64,000 nt of DNA, from the NCBI GenBank assembly GCA_013398175.1, contig VZRZ01004360.1, positions 186,459 to 250,458 of the forward strand, read 5' to 3'. The DNA comes from Climacteris rufus. Lineage: Eukaryota > Chordata > Aves > Passeriformes > Climacteridae. Positions 37,480 through 50,300 of this stretch are shown here, piece by piece; positions within the stretch are counted from its first letter, which is position 1, and each line of letters opens with the position of its first letter. The translations under genes were made by a program, and so were the position numbers. Below the pieces are notes generated by a model, which saw nothing but the letters and a program-made list of their open reading frames with translations, had not been told where the DNA came from and did no database searches.

Positions 37480-40400
37480 ATGATTTTTAAATGGAACCTT
37501 TCCTGTGTCCTGGTTAAGAATCTAGGGGAAATAGATGGCTTGTGAACACATTGTTATGGTGTGGCTGGCTGGCCTAGAAGATGAACAATACCAAAATTAA
37601 ATGTTCTGAGGCCAGTCTAGAGAAAAGAAGCTGCTATACTCTTTGCCAGTGGTATTGTTATCTTAGATTTCAGGTTTCCTTAAATCTTCACTATTCCTTT
37701 TTTATTCCTTCCACTCCAGGTCTCGATGAAGCCAAATTAGTCTGCCTCTACATAATACATGGACATTTACATGTACTGTGGTGTAGTGCTTGGGAAGAGC
37801 ATGTTAAATATTTACACAATATTCTTTGGTTTTCTTTACTGTCTTCATAGTTCTTTCTCAACATCTCCTGCACTTTGTCTCCCTTGAAGGAAAAGGTGGC
37901 TGGTTTAGTGGACAAATACTTGCCAGAGATTCTCTGGGATGTGTGGAGAAGAGTCCCTGCTGCAGTGACTATTCAGGGTGCATGAGCTGGGGTAGTGTCT
38001 GCTCATTTACAGTGTTGGGCACATTTGGAGCCTGGGAAGAGTTCCAGGTTCCTCATTAGACTGGGTGGTCCTTGACACTTGCCTGATTTGTCACAAGAAG
38101 TGGTTTTAAAGTGCTTAGCACAAGGTAGCAGATGATTCAGGAAAATAACAGCAAATGTTTTTCTTTGTCGCTCACCAGAGCTTACTCACCTCAAACACAT
38201 GGAGGATCCTCACTGCAGCACAGTGTGAGGCTCCAGTGAGCATCTTCAAATGGCAGAAGACTCAAACCTGGAGAGCTCCTCAGTTTTCCTCCTGGCATTT
38301 CTTGTGCTTATTAGGCTGAGGCTACTTTCAAATTGTATCTGCTTGGTGTTTGGACCATATGTTCTCTGTAAAATGGACCAAAACCCTGTAATAGGTAGTG
38401 TTTTCAAATCTATTTTAAAGGCAGAAGAAATTGTGTCATCTTGCGCACTGCAAAGAACATCAGTTTTGTTTCCCCATTTAAAGTCCCTGTTTGGCATGTT
38501 TTCTTCCCACTGTCCTTGGCTTTCTTTTTCTCTTTTCTCTTTGCCAACTGTTCTCTCTTTTCTAGTCCCAGTTCATAATTTGTACTCTGGCCCTGCTGTC
38601 TTTTGGCACCCATTATGTGATACCAAAAGACAGTGCAAAACCTTTATTTGTTTAATTCAGTTCCTCCTGAGCATTTCTCCTATCCCAGCTCCATTAGTTA
38701 AATTTGTGATACGTTTCACAGGTGTGCTCCTTCACAGTATTGACTCACCTTTTACTATAATATCAAAGCTTTTGTAACAAGGCGGTTTGCACCTAGCTCT
38801 GAGGCAGGTGGTCTTTCTCAAGAGAGCTTCAGACAAAAGTAGAGAATTGGAGAATTCTGTAACAATTCAATTCTAATTCTTCTCATTTCATTTCAGGTCC
38901 TGGTCTCTTTTGATAAACTCCCAAAGTGGAAAGGTTAGCAATGTAATTGTGTCATGTCTTTTATTAGTGAAGTTGTCACTTCTGTTGTGCGTATCAGGTG
39001 AACCTGAATATCTGTTTCCTTTTTCTTGCACTGGAATCAGTTTCACTGTAAATCCACAAGCTTCTGCCTCTTGGGAATAGCCTCAGCTACCTATTTTTAA
39101 AAATGGGTTATCACTGTAAGACTGTACATTTAGGAATTTTCAGGCAGAAGTGGAAATCCTTGCAGCATATGAATTAAACAGCAACGCTTGTTTAAACATA
39201 GTTTTCATGTTAAAACAACAAGTTTCTAGGCTTTACAGCTGCATCTCTTTTTTTTTAAAATTGAGTAAGAAGGCCAAGATATTTTTATACCTGTTTTAGT
39301 TGCTATGCAGAAATATCTGCCTTTTGCAATCTGCTCTCAGACCGCCTTGGCTTCTCAGTCACAGGAGTGAAGGGAACAATGCCCATGTGCAGAGCCAGTC
39401 TTGGGGAAGCGTTCCCTTGGTGCCAGGGGTTTGTGTCATCCTCATGAGTGTTGCTCCTGGCCTGTGTGGCTGGCAAAATCTCCATGTGGACACACAATCT
39501 GTGTGTGCTCTTACTCCCCCAGCCTGTGTCAGGAATAAGAGCTGTTCAAATGATCGGTGAGGTAAGTCAGGGGCTGCAAATTACACCAACCCCTTGCTCC
39601 ATTGTCTCAAGGTTTTACTAAGCTTTGGGTGGGAGCTGAGTAAAGGCTTCAGGTAGTTCTTCCATCTGATTTACTGCAGTAGTAACATTAACCTGCAGAA
39701 GAGAAAGGCAGGACAGCCCCTGCTTGGACCAGCAGTTATTGGAGTGCATTGCCGAGCACTGGTATCAATACAGCGACAAGTTGCACAAGCCTTGCAAAGA
39801 CCTCCAGCCTTTCAACAGGGATCACACACTTCTCTTTAATCCATAGGACTGGAATAGCAGGTTTCAGAGGAGACTGCTCTTATTCTGCAGTGTGCTTGTG
39901 CTACTCAAAACGATTAATATTTGATGTACTAAGCATGTGCTAAAGTGTAGCAGCAATCTCTGTTGCACTGGATAAAAGGTCTGACTCCTCAGTGCCTGCA
40001 ATAAGAAAACTTATCATTCAAGTAATTGGTAAAAGTTCATCTCTAATTTTGGTACAGATAACCATTTTTACTCCACAATTTGTTTAATTTCTACTTTTGC
40101 TTTCATGATTGATAGAGAACCCCAGAAACAAGAGAACCAATCCAAGCAGAACTAATCCAACTGTATCTTTGAAAACGTTTGTCATTAATTATATGCATTT
40201 TAAACATCAAAGCTATTTTGAAAATTGCTTTAATTTTCCTTGGAAATCTGTTTTTTTCCTGAGTAGACTGTTCTACTCTGGAATGATAGCATAAGCTTGG
40301 ATACGTTGGAGTTGCAGATTTACCTTGCTAATTCTTTGTTTGTTCAGTTGTCATTTATAATGATATTTTTCTTGCAATCATCCTTTCTCTCCTCTAGCAT

Positions 40401-43400
40401 CGAGTTAAAAAACTTAAATGCTGAAATATGCTTTCAGCAAGTACACTTCTCCAGTATTTCAGCTATTTAACCTCATCACTTACAAATTATCTTTTCTGAT
40501 CTCACTGACAGGCTGTGCTGGACTCTGTTACAGTTCCACATGCATCTACATTATCACAAAGACTATAGCTGGTAAGGATCTTGCTCATGGACATCAAGAA
40601 AGACAGAGGATATTCAGCTTTTGTCCTGTGTAGCTGTTGCTGCTGATTGTGTGAAATTTGCTGGGAGTCTCTCAGACTTGCAGAACCAGCAAGTGGGCTT
40701 GAAGAAATGGGACACTGAAGTTAAATGTAAAAAAAATCCAAAAGTAATTAAACCCCAAGCCTTTTCTGAAAGATGAATGTGTGTGGGGTGGGTGTTGGTC
40801 GGACTTTGTTCTTCCCCATCGCAGGAGGCACAGTCCTGATACGCTGCTTTGCCGCCACCTTGGTCACCTGGCCTTTCCAGTTCCCAATTTAAAGCACCTT
40901 TCTAGCCCTGGTGTGCAGTCTCCCCAGTTACTATTTCAACGAGAGAAAACTGTACCTATTAATTTCTAAATCCTTTGAAAAGCTGGAACTGCTTCTCTCC
41001 AGACCCTGTTCCATGCCTGGCCCTGGGACAGAGAAGGCCCCGATGCCACAGCACTGGCACCACTGGGACATACTCAGAGCGCAGCAGCTGCCAGGTGGGA
41101 TCTTTGGGATGTGTCCCTAAAGCACAGCAGGAGCACACAGCACAGCTCCCGAAGGCAGGAGGGAGAGGGCTTTGGCCTTTCTAAATATGCCTTCACTTAA
41201 AAAACTTCTTGGAGGGACTGAGTGTAAAATCCTATTTTAGACATTAAAGGGTCAATGAAATGTGTCATTGCTGTGCTGAATTCTTTTCCTTTGTGTCCTT
41301 ACATGAGGCAGGCATCTCCATAGGAGAGATGACCCTTGTCTGCTTCATCCTGGTATAAATCTCTATAGCCTCCTCCCCCTATCCTCTCTGGGAGTAGCAT
41401 GAGTAGCTCTTGGCTCCCTCTCTGCCTCTAGAATTGCCTCCCCAAGGATGTGATGCTCTTCAATATGAAATTACTGAAGGCGCCTTGTCTATCCGGCTTG
41501 AAGAAGTTAATCAATAGACAATTAGAAAAGGTAATGATAGTATTTCTTGGTTATTACCACAGTGACATGGCTTTAAAAACAGGCAGGGTTAGTGTTTTTC
41601 TGTTTATTTCTATAGCTGAGCCCCCTCCTCTGTGAGGACAGTAAAGCTGAGAGTCGCTCTGCTGGGTGCAGCTGAGGAACAAACATCTGATCAGCACGTG
41701 CGCCCTGGGGCTTGCTCCCAAAGAGAACAATGGACCTGCTTACCAATTTTTACTGGATGTTTTTTCTACACATGTGCATGCACGTGCTCACAGGTTACAG
41801 AGAGCCATGGCGTGGATACATTTTACACCTGTGGCAGAGTTTTGAGAGGAAGTTCCTGTACGAGTTCACTTCAGCTCCTGTAAAGCTGTTTCCTCTATAA
41901 ACAGGCTTTGCTTTTTTGGCACATAGTTGGTTGTGCCAGAAAAGGAAATTCTGGCCTCAATTTTCACTTCCAGTACATGTCAGATATATATCAAATGAAA
42001 AGTCTGAGACATTGTTATTATTAGTGCAGGTTTTCCTAAGACTGTTGTTTTCCAAACAGCACCAACTACTAATGTAGGACTGGAGGGGGCAACAGAGGCC
42101 ATAAAACATGCCAAATTGCTTTCCTTTTGACTGCCTTGCAAAAATAGCTTTTTATCTGAAGTAAAACAGCAATCTTCCAACTGAAAATTATTTTTTTAAG
42201 GGTCCTTTCAAGAAGGTTTTTTTTCTTTTCTTTCTTCTTTTTAATATTGCAAGCTTCTAGGGTAAGTAACTCCTGTGTGCTGAAATGAGAATCCTGCAAC
42301 CTTCAGGGCAGGTCCTATGGCCAAAGCACCCAGCAAGTGCCTTTGTCAACACAGGACCTACACGCTCTTAGGCTAAAATCACTTCTTCCCACATGTGTCC
42401 TTCAGGAATAAGTGCTCCTTACTTGATGATCCCATTGCCCTGCTTCTGCAGTGGTTGCCCACTGGTGGCCACCCACAGGAAGCCCCATTTCTAGGGCAGG
42501 TGCTCCTGGCCACCATCCCTGCCTCGCTGCACAGGGGCTGCAGGGGCTGGCAGCACCACATGGAGCAGTAAATCACAACACACTGGTTTGGGAACAATTG
42601 CTTCATGTTGTGTGCTGAGTCAGCCACACTACCATCTGACAGATTAAAAATAAATTTAAATAAAAGGAGTAGGAACAAGCTCCTCTGGCTTATGAAAAAC
42701 CCCCAAGAGGGTCCACCAGCAGATGCAAACAAACCTTTGTACAGTTTCCATCTTGTGCTCGTCAGAGAACTCTGGGATGTTCTTCCTTGTTTGTTTTGGT
42801 TTACAGGCTTCACCTGAAGGACCATGTAGAGCAAGGCTGAGCTTCAGCAACAGCAAGGGTTAACCAAAACATGTATCAGGTGTCAGATTACAGTGCAACT
42901 TCATCTCACACCTGACCCAAACCAGTGGCAGCTGCTGTTGAAAAGGAGACCTAGTCCCTGTGTTTGCTTTGTTCCTGTCATGTCTGGTTAGAATGAGGCT
43001 ACAGAGTGAGCCAGACCAGCTCACTGTGCTCATGGCCTTTACTTTTGGGCTTGTTTTTCCCCTGCAGAGAAGACAGGGGAAGTGGGGAGGCGATGTGAGC
43101 CCATTTCAGAAACAGACAGCAGTTAGGTAGGTTGGATTATGCCTATTGAGAACCTGCATTGTTGTTTCCCTCGCTGTTTGCATCAAAACAAAGACTGATG
43201 TAGGGTGGCAGTTCCCAGCTGGGTCTCATCCACATGTAAGGTAGTTTTCCCATTCTGGCCACAGAGCACTACATTTGCCCTAAGAAACACAATAGGAAAG
43301 AGCATGGGAGGTTTCTGTTCCCAGCAGAGATGCCTTTGCTGTGAGTAGTAGCCTGAGGTATTATGCTAATGATGTCTCTTGTTACATCACAGTTTGAAAA

Positions 43401-44402
43401 ATAGAGATGGGTGATATTAGAGATGCTCAGGAAAGTTAAAATGCATTCATTACAACTGTGATGCTAATAATCTGTAAGATAAAAATACACTACATGCTTA
43501 TGTGGATGTTTCTTGTTCAGAAATAATGTGGACTTTGCTCACTGTAGCTTACAAATGCACCATGAGAATTTATAAATTAGTGTCTAACAGTGGCCTAGAC
43601 TCATAGCTCCCAGCCTTGCCAGAAAGACCAGAGGAAAGGAGGCACAGATCATATAGGTCACAACTGAGAAGACTCAGAATAACTCTCATGGCAAACACAC
43701 CTCAGTGTATCAGCCTCACCCTGTTTTTCTTATCTCGATTCTTATCAGACCTTAATTCCTTCTCTGTAGAGAATTTGAATGGGAAGTGATGCTATTGCAC
43801 AACTATTTCCTTTCCTGGCCCCAAAATGGACTTAAGTTGTAATTCTTGGCCATTGTCACCACCAAACATTCAGTGCTGCTTACAGTGGGTTGCAGTTTTT
43901 GAATCATTCCCTTCCATAGGCCCAAATTAGGCCAATGTTAATACAGGGCTCTGGCACAGGATGGAGAGGGACTGTCCCAGCAGTCTGGCCGTGCTTGTCT
44001 GACAGCTCTGTCAGTATCCAGCCTTCACAGACATCTCTAAATAGGATTTTCACTGGGAGTGATATACTGTGATATTGGGGATTCAGCCTTAGCTACATTT
44101 TACTTCCCAGTATGCTGATATTGATGCTCTTCTCATGTTCCCATGCTTCAGCCTCCTTTCTGTGCAAAGCCCACTGTGGATCAGTGACAAGAGCTGCCTC
44201 CATCCTGCTCTCTGTCCTCGATTTCCCATTTCACTGGGCCATGCTGAACAATACGCTCCAACGGCTTTGTGTCCTGATTCCTAGAAGAAAGCATCCTCCA
44301 GAGAGCAGCTCGCTCGGCCCGAGACGCTCAGGCACAGCGACAGCTGCAGCCTACATGAAGCAGGGCTGGTATAAATAGCTTGCAAGAAGAGAGGCAGGAA
44401 AA

Positions 44403-44432
44403 ATTACACGGTATGGCACCATGGCCAGAGCT
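44403..44432 (+). repeat. 30-bp dispersed repeat, copy A
   Basis: Thirty bases beginning ATTACACGGTATGGCACC and ending ATGGCCAGAGCT match 46244-46273 at 27 of 30 positions in the same orientation, 1.8 kb apart. Similarity stops sharply on both sides. The family was not recognised. Confidence 0.75.
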
Positions 44433-44508
44433 GCAGCATTCAGGTTCAGCCTGGTTCTGCAATAAGCTTTGCTTGAGCCAGCATCAGAGTTATACTGGGG
44501 GGAGGCGG

Positions 44509-44515
44509 NNNNNNN
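44509..44515. other. Assembly gap of 7 N inside a G-rich tract
   Basis: The N run is preceded by ACTGGGGGGAGGCGG and followed by GGGGGGTGTCC. The true sequence is probably a longer G-rich stretch that failed in sequencing, so local length is unreliable. Confidence 0.98.
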
Positions 44516-46243
44516 GGGGGGTGTCCTAAAGTGTGCAGTTTTCCTCATTTGGTAAAATTCCTGTTTTCTAATATTTGCAGAAATTTTACTGTGGTATCAG
44601 TGACTGTGAGTCTTTGAGCTTTATCTTAGTCACTGACTTACAAAAAAAGAAAAAAGCCTATGTATTCTGCAGGTCAGGGACTCTGGGCTTGCCCAGCTTG
44701 ACTCACTAGGCTCTGGCAGGAGCATGACTCCCTATGACATGCAGCTTTTGGGAAGCATGTGTTCCTCCTTGCAGGACAGCTTCAACAGGGGGGTGTTTTC
44801 TCCCCAGCTCCCCTCCTTACCCTGCTAATTGAGTGCCTGCCTTTGTGCTGTGGGAGCTGTAGGTCCAAAGGCTCCCAGCCCAGATGAAACAAGACAAGAC
44901 CTGAACTACCCTATCGACTGGGTGGAGGCTGTAATTTCTGGGCTGTTGTAGACCTGGGCACATTTGAACACCAAGCCTGAGGGGACTGCACAAAGCAGTG
45001 CTGAAGTTTTTGGGGCAGGAATCAGAGGTCTAACAGGCCCAACCTGAGCATCTCCAGCTATATATGGTGCTTAGTTTATATGACACACAAACTTCCCTGC
45101 TGACCAGGAGATGTTCAGTGATTTTTAGTGCTTCAAGCCAGATGAACCCCTGGAAGTGCAGATTGCACTCCTGAATAGTCACCTATATTTGCTGTGTGTT
45201 CTTGGTGGGGTCACCTGAGTGGCACCACTGATGCCTGCATTGAGGCCAGATTATCATCCAGGGGAGACAAGGATTGGTTGACTAAACTCTAAACCTTGGG
45301 TGGGGAGTGGAAGTGGCACTGAAGTTCAGAGTCTGCATGGAGCAAATCCACAGGCTGACAGACTTGAGAGGTTTCAGAAGTTAATGTTCAGATATGGACA
45401 ATAGTAACCCTCACCCCAGTGTGGAAATGGCAGCAAATGCTTGGCTGAGGCCTCCCTTGTACCTGCCAAGCTGAGCCACCTCACTCAACACCACCAGCTC
45501 ACTGCTCCAGAGCCAGAGACAGACAAGCTGCTGTAGGGTAGCAACCCACTGGTAGCTGCAGCTGGTGACAACCTGTGCCTGTCACTGCTCTGCACAGATC
45601 ACTGTGTCAGGGAGACACGCAGCTTTCACAGCAAAAAGTTAGGCTGAGGCCATCCCTTAGCAACACAGCTCTGACAGAGCTTTTACTGCTGCAGTGACTG
45701 GAGATTGTGCACCTTCTCTACCAGCAGAGCTGCAAAGTGGTGCACAGCAAAGCTGTCCCACAGAGAGTGCCTGCAGCAAGGCACTGCACCAGGAATGCTG
45801 CTTAATGTGAGCTGACCCTGCTGTTGTGAAAGACTTTCATGGGTGTCACTCTATACACACACTTATCCTTGAATTATGTTCTACAAGACACATCTATGTC
45901 CTTGGTTGGCACGGCTTGCCTGCTGGCTGACCCCTGCCTTGGAAATGCAAGCTTGGTAATCTTAAGAAGTACTATAACTAACCAGCATCCTACAGAAACC
46001 AGTGTGACACAGCAAAGCCCTTCAACCAACTAGACCTGAAGAATTAAATACCCATGAATGAATATAATCTCAGGCAGGAATAAACAGCTCAGCTATTGCC
46101 CAGGTCTTAGCTGAAAGCCCCAGGAACACTGTCAAACTGTGTGAAGGCCATGTTTTGACGGTCCCAGTAACTGTCTTCTGATAGTTTCAGATATGCTCAA
46201 ATCTGGAGCAGGCTGAAAGAATACCACCACAATGATTCCAGCT

Positions 46244-46273
46244 ATTACATAGTATGGCACTATGGCCAGAGCT
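46244..46273 (+). repeat. 30-bp dispersed repeat, copy B
   Basis: Partner of the copy at 44403-44432. It begins ATTACATAGTATGGCACT and ends ATGGCCAGAGCT, and differs at three positions, all of them transitions (C/T, G/A, C/T). Confidence 0.75.
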
Positions 46274-47246
46274 CCTGAGAGGAGCAGGACTGAGAAAATC
46301 TTCACCCATGAGATGCCAGCAGGACCTAGATTTATATACTAACTATATACATGCTCCAGGTTGCTTCACACCATTTCCTCCAACAACACAGGTTAAAATA
46401 CAAGCCAGGAAGCCTGAGGAAATTTTTAAAATGAGAAATATGGTACTTCAACTATATCAGCTATTCCTTGCACATGCACAAATTCCTGTTTCACTGCTAT
46501 TAGCAAAGCACTTAGATCTTTATATGCTTGCTATTTAGTATTTTCATGTCTCTAACCAGAAGCTTTATAGGATAAGATGGAAGACACCAACAACAGTCTT
46601 TGATCACCTTTCACCACATTTGTATATCCATGGACAGCTACCTGAGGGAGCTAATGCACAGTGTCCAGGCTAACATCCTCATGTGCTCACTGCAGCCTGG
46701 AGAATTACCTGGAATCACTGAGCAAGGAACTTGCAAGAAGTGCATGAAGCCACCTTCTAGACAAAAAGCATACATTTCATTAGCCCTGCGGGGTGCAAGT
46801 ATGCCACATTGGTGCACTGCAGACTGTCCATCTAGCTTGGTAGTGAAAAGTTTCTGTGACTGGAGATCAGAGAAATCAGCCTTCCTAATAAATGGAGTGA
46901 GATTCCAGAGGCCTGCAAGGGAGCTCCCCACAGGCACAGTGTGTGCTGAGGTGTGTTACCACCCCCGCCCAGCGTTTCAAACAGTTCTTTCTGCAATGGC
47001 TGTCATTACAGGAGGCCCTCAATAGCACGTTGCCGTCTCTGCTGACAGCTGAGTATCCAAAGCAGTGAAATGCAGAACATCTGCCAAGTGAGCAAGCCCT
47101 CCTGAATAAAGTAACATCCACCTGGGATATGTGCTCAGACCCCTCAACTGGCTGAGACCAGCTAAGGAACCAGCAAGAGTACACAGGGGCCTCACCTCAC
47201 TTCACAAGTCTACAGAAAACTGGTGAAACTCCTGCATGTAGGAAAT

Positions 47247-47394
47247 AAAAGAGAAAGAAAGAGAGAAAGAGAGAGAGAAAAAAAAGAGAAAGAAAGAGAA
47301 AGAAAGCAAGAAAGAAAAAGAGAAAGAGAAAGAGAAAGAGAAAGAGAAAGAGAAAGAGAAAGAGAAAGAGAAAGAGAAAGAAAAAGAGAAAGAG
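47247..47394 (+). repeat. Polypurine (GAGAAA)n microsatellite
   Basis: 148 bases of A and G with a single C at 47308. The left half is irregular (GAAA/GAGA). From 47321 it becomes nearly perfect hexamer GAGAAA units. The complementary strand gives a Phe/Leu repeat frame that is an artefact. Such tracts can form triplex DNA. Confidence 0.95.
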
Positions 47395-50300
47395 CTGTGT
47401 AGTGGCTTCCCTCACCCTAGGCTGCAAAACAGTTCCCCCTGCACATCATGGAAAGCCCACAGTTATTAGCAGGCACACTGCTGGAAGCAGCCTCTCCGTA
47501 TGCCCTTACATGTGAATGCCAAGCTCTTCTGCATCACTGGAGGATGGGAGTAACAGGGAAACAAACACCCCATATCCAAGATTTGTGTGAAGAGCTGAGC
47601 AACTCCTGGCCCCACAGGTGATCGTTAGAAGCCCTTATGGACACGGTGAAGATGTTTCAGGAGAGTGCAGGCAGGATCAGCAGACACAGCTGCCTCTTTT
47701 TCAGCCTGTCCTCTCTCGAAGTCGGGAATCTGCTGCTGGAAGACACCTCGGGGTATTGCATCCCTTTTGTCCATTGTGGGGCAGCACCGCCTTTTCCTTG
47801 CTGAAGTAATGCAGCAGGGTCCTCTGAGCAACAAGCTCTGCAGACCTTTCAAGGAAGACAGTCCTTCCCACAGGTTTGCATCTTCCTTTGCAAAATTCAT
47901 TGCTCTGGCTATGGTTCTGATCACTGCCGTGGCTGGTGGCTGCCTCCACTGGTTCAGTGGGAATGCTCACTGCCAGGGAGAGGGGGAAGCTCGCTGAATT
48001 TTAATCACATCTTGGCTGCCAGTGCCACGGCCAGGAAAATACTTGTTTACATGATTAGAAACAAGATGGGTTACATATACATGGTCTCATCGGCAATTAG
48101 TATCTGAGTATTGCAGACAATAACCTCCTGGCTGAACACAACACAAGTCCCTTGGTTATGATCTCCTGGAGTGCCTTTACCTCTAAGATCCTGATGTTCC
48201 CAGAACTTGCAGGAGGGAATGGCACCTCAGCCAAGTTCCTGATGTACTGGGGAGCTTACAAGCCATTAGCAGCAAATGCAGCTGTCAGGAAGAGGGAGCC
48301 TATGTGCACCAGGAATAGCTGTGTTTGATGAGGGAGAGTTCTGTGCCTCCACGAGGAGCAACTCGGGGGGAGTCAGTGAGCCACACTGGTTCACAGGAAA
48401 CCAAAAGTGAATGCTTTGTGTCTATGCAGTAAGTCAGAGAAAAGAGACTCCAGACAGCCACAAGCTGGGGTTAAATCATTGTTCCCATTCCAGGGTGCCA
48501 GACCTCAAATGAAGATGGGAGCTCAGTGAAAGCTTCAGGATTGCTCTCTGAGGAGCTCAGATACAGCTCTTGGATGGGTGCGGCCAGAGAACGGAGTGGT
48601 GCTTAACGGGGTCAGGAAAGGAGCTGGTCCTGGGCCGTGTCTGCCTATAACACAGGCAAGCCCTCAGTGGCAAGATTCCTGCTTCCAAATCCCCACCAGA
48701 TCTATGGGGATCTTTGCAAAGGATAGACTGCCAGCTCCCTCTTATTAGGAGGGTTTGGAAATGCAAAACACCTATACTGTTGTGGCCCAAATCAGTAATT
48801 TCTGAGCTACACAAGTGACCCCATTTGCAGAACCACGTGTTGGGTCTCTGTCCTGCTCTCCTTTGTCTCTCTTTAGCATTAGAGAGCTTTTACTTTAAAA
48901 ATCTGTAGTGCAACCATCTAAAACCAGCCTCCCTTAACGACCCCGCCTGTTGAGGTATCTTTTGAAGCTCATCATCTGTCACAAGAAATGCAATACATTT
49001 GGGTTTTTCTTCTGCAAGAACTGGCAACACCCTCTGCTTCCCAAATCAGCAAATAAGTTGCATGCATTCCAGACAACTTGCAGAAAAGCTAAAAATAGGA
49101 AGAGCTAACCTCTGAATTTAATTTTTTGCTTTTCATTTTTCTTCTTGGATGTGCTCCCTGTTTTGAGCAGTTGTACTTCCCGTTAGGTCAGGCACTAGAC
49201 AATAGTTTTCCAAGAGCCTGGAGATTAGAGAAACCCATAAAATAATTCCACATCCAGCAGCAGGAACTGCTGGCACTCACTGGAAGGTCTGCCCTGGAAG
49301 TGGCCTGGGTTGTCTCTCTCCTGTCTGCCTTCTTCACACTGATAGTTCTCTTCCAAAAAAATCTTCCAAGCTATCTGCTTTTATCTGCTCTTGCTACTTA
49401 CCAAGCCTCCCTGGTTTTCTCAGGCTGCGCATCTCTCAGTGTCTTGCTCCCACTCACTGCTGAGATTAATGCTGCATAATATTCCAGAGCTATCACATTC
49501 TGGTACTTGGAGCTCATTTCATTCTTTCTCAAATTCAGTTTTAACTTAAAATTTAAAAGCCCCACACAACTGAAAGCCGGTATATCTGAGTGGATACACA
49601 GATCTAGGAGCAAGTAGTGGTTGGGGGTGATTGGATTGTCCTCTGCAGGTTTCCTGACCAGGTCAGCACCAGGGCAGGGACTACAGCAGCCCAGAGTCTG
49701 AGGGATGTTGGGAGGCAGAGCAAAGGAGCCCGCCTGCTTTATGGACTTTATGTTGGCAATGAGTGATTGGCTGAATGCAAGCCTGGCTGCAGGACAGTGG
49801 TACTGTGATTCACCCTCTTGGACTGCAAGCCAGATAGGAAACAGCCAGGAAATCAGATTTTCACACTTCTCAGGACACAGGCAGGAGGTGGGTGAGAAAT
49901 CATGCAAATCTCAGCAGTACAGAGTCAACTGCAGAGTCTCTTGACCCATCTGTCTCCAGCACTGGCTGGAAAATGGGCACCCTGCTCGTGTCTGTTTGCA
50001 AAGGGGCTGGATCTACCCTTCCTGTGCCCCACAAAGGCACTGGAGGATTTGCCAACCTGTGCCCAAGCCAAGGGCCAGCTTCAGAGCACAGCAGGTGACT
50101 TCAACACGCATGGAGAGAGGAGGCACTTTCTACCCACACTTGCACTTCCCTTTGAAACAGATGTTGCTCCTTTGCCCTTCAATGGAATGAATGCCATGAA
50201 GCACTACAATGGTAGTTAAAAATGTATTTGCATACTATGTCATGGAAGAGTGGGCTAATAAGGTAATGATGACTTAACTCCAGTGTTTCAAACCAGGTAC

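Noticed and set aside
38250..38777. 175-codon plus-strand frame with hydrophobic stretches
   Set aside because: The hydrophobic look comes from T-rich sequence, which yields Phe, Leu and Ser. There is no family match, and it lies just past TTC7B in non-coding context.
47197..47427. Minus-strand frame with a long Phe/Leu repeat
   Set aside because: It is the translation of the complement of the GAGAAA microsatellite, not a membrane protein.
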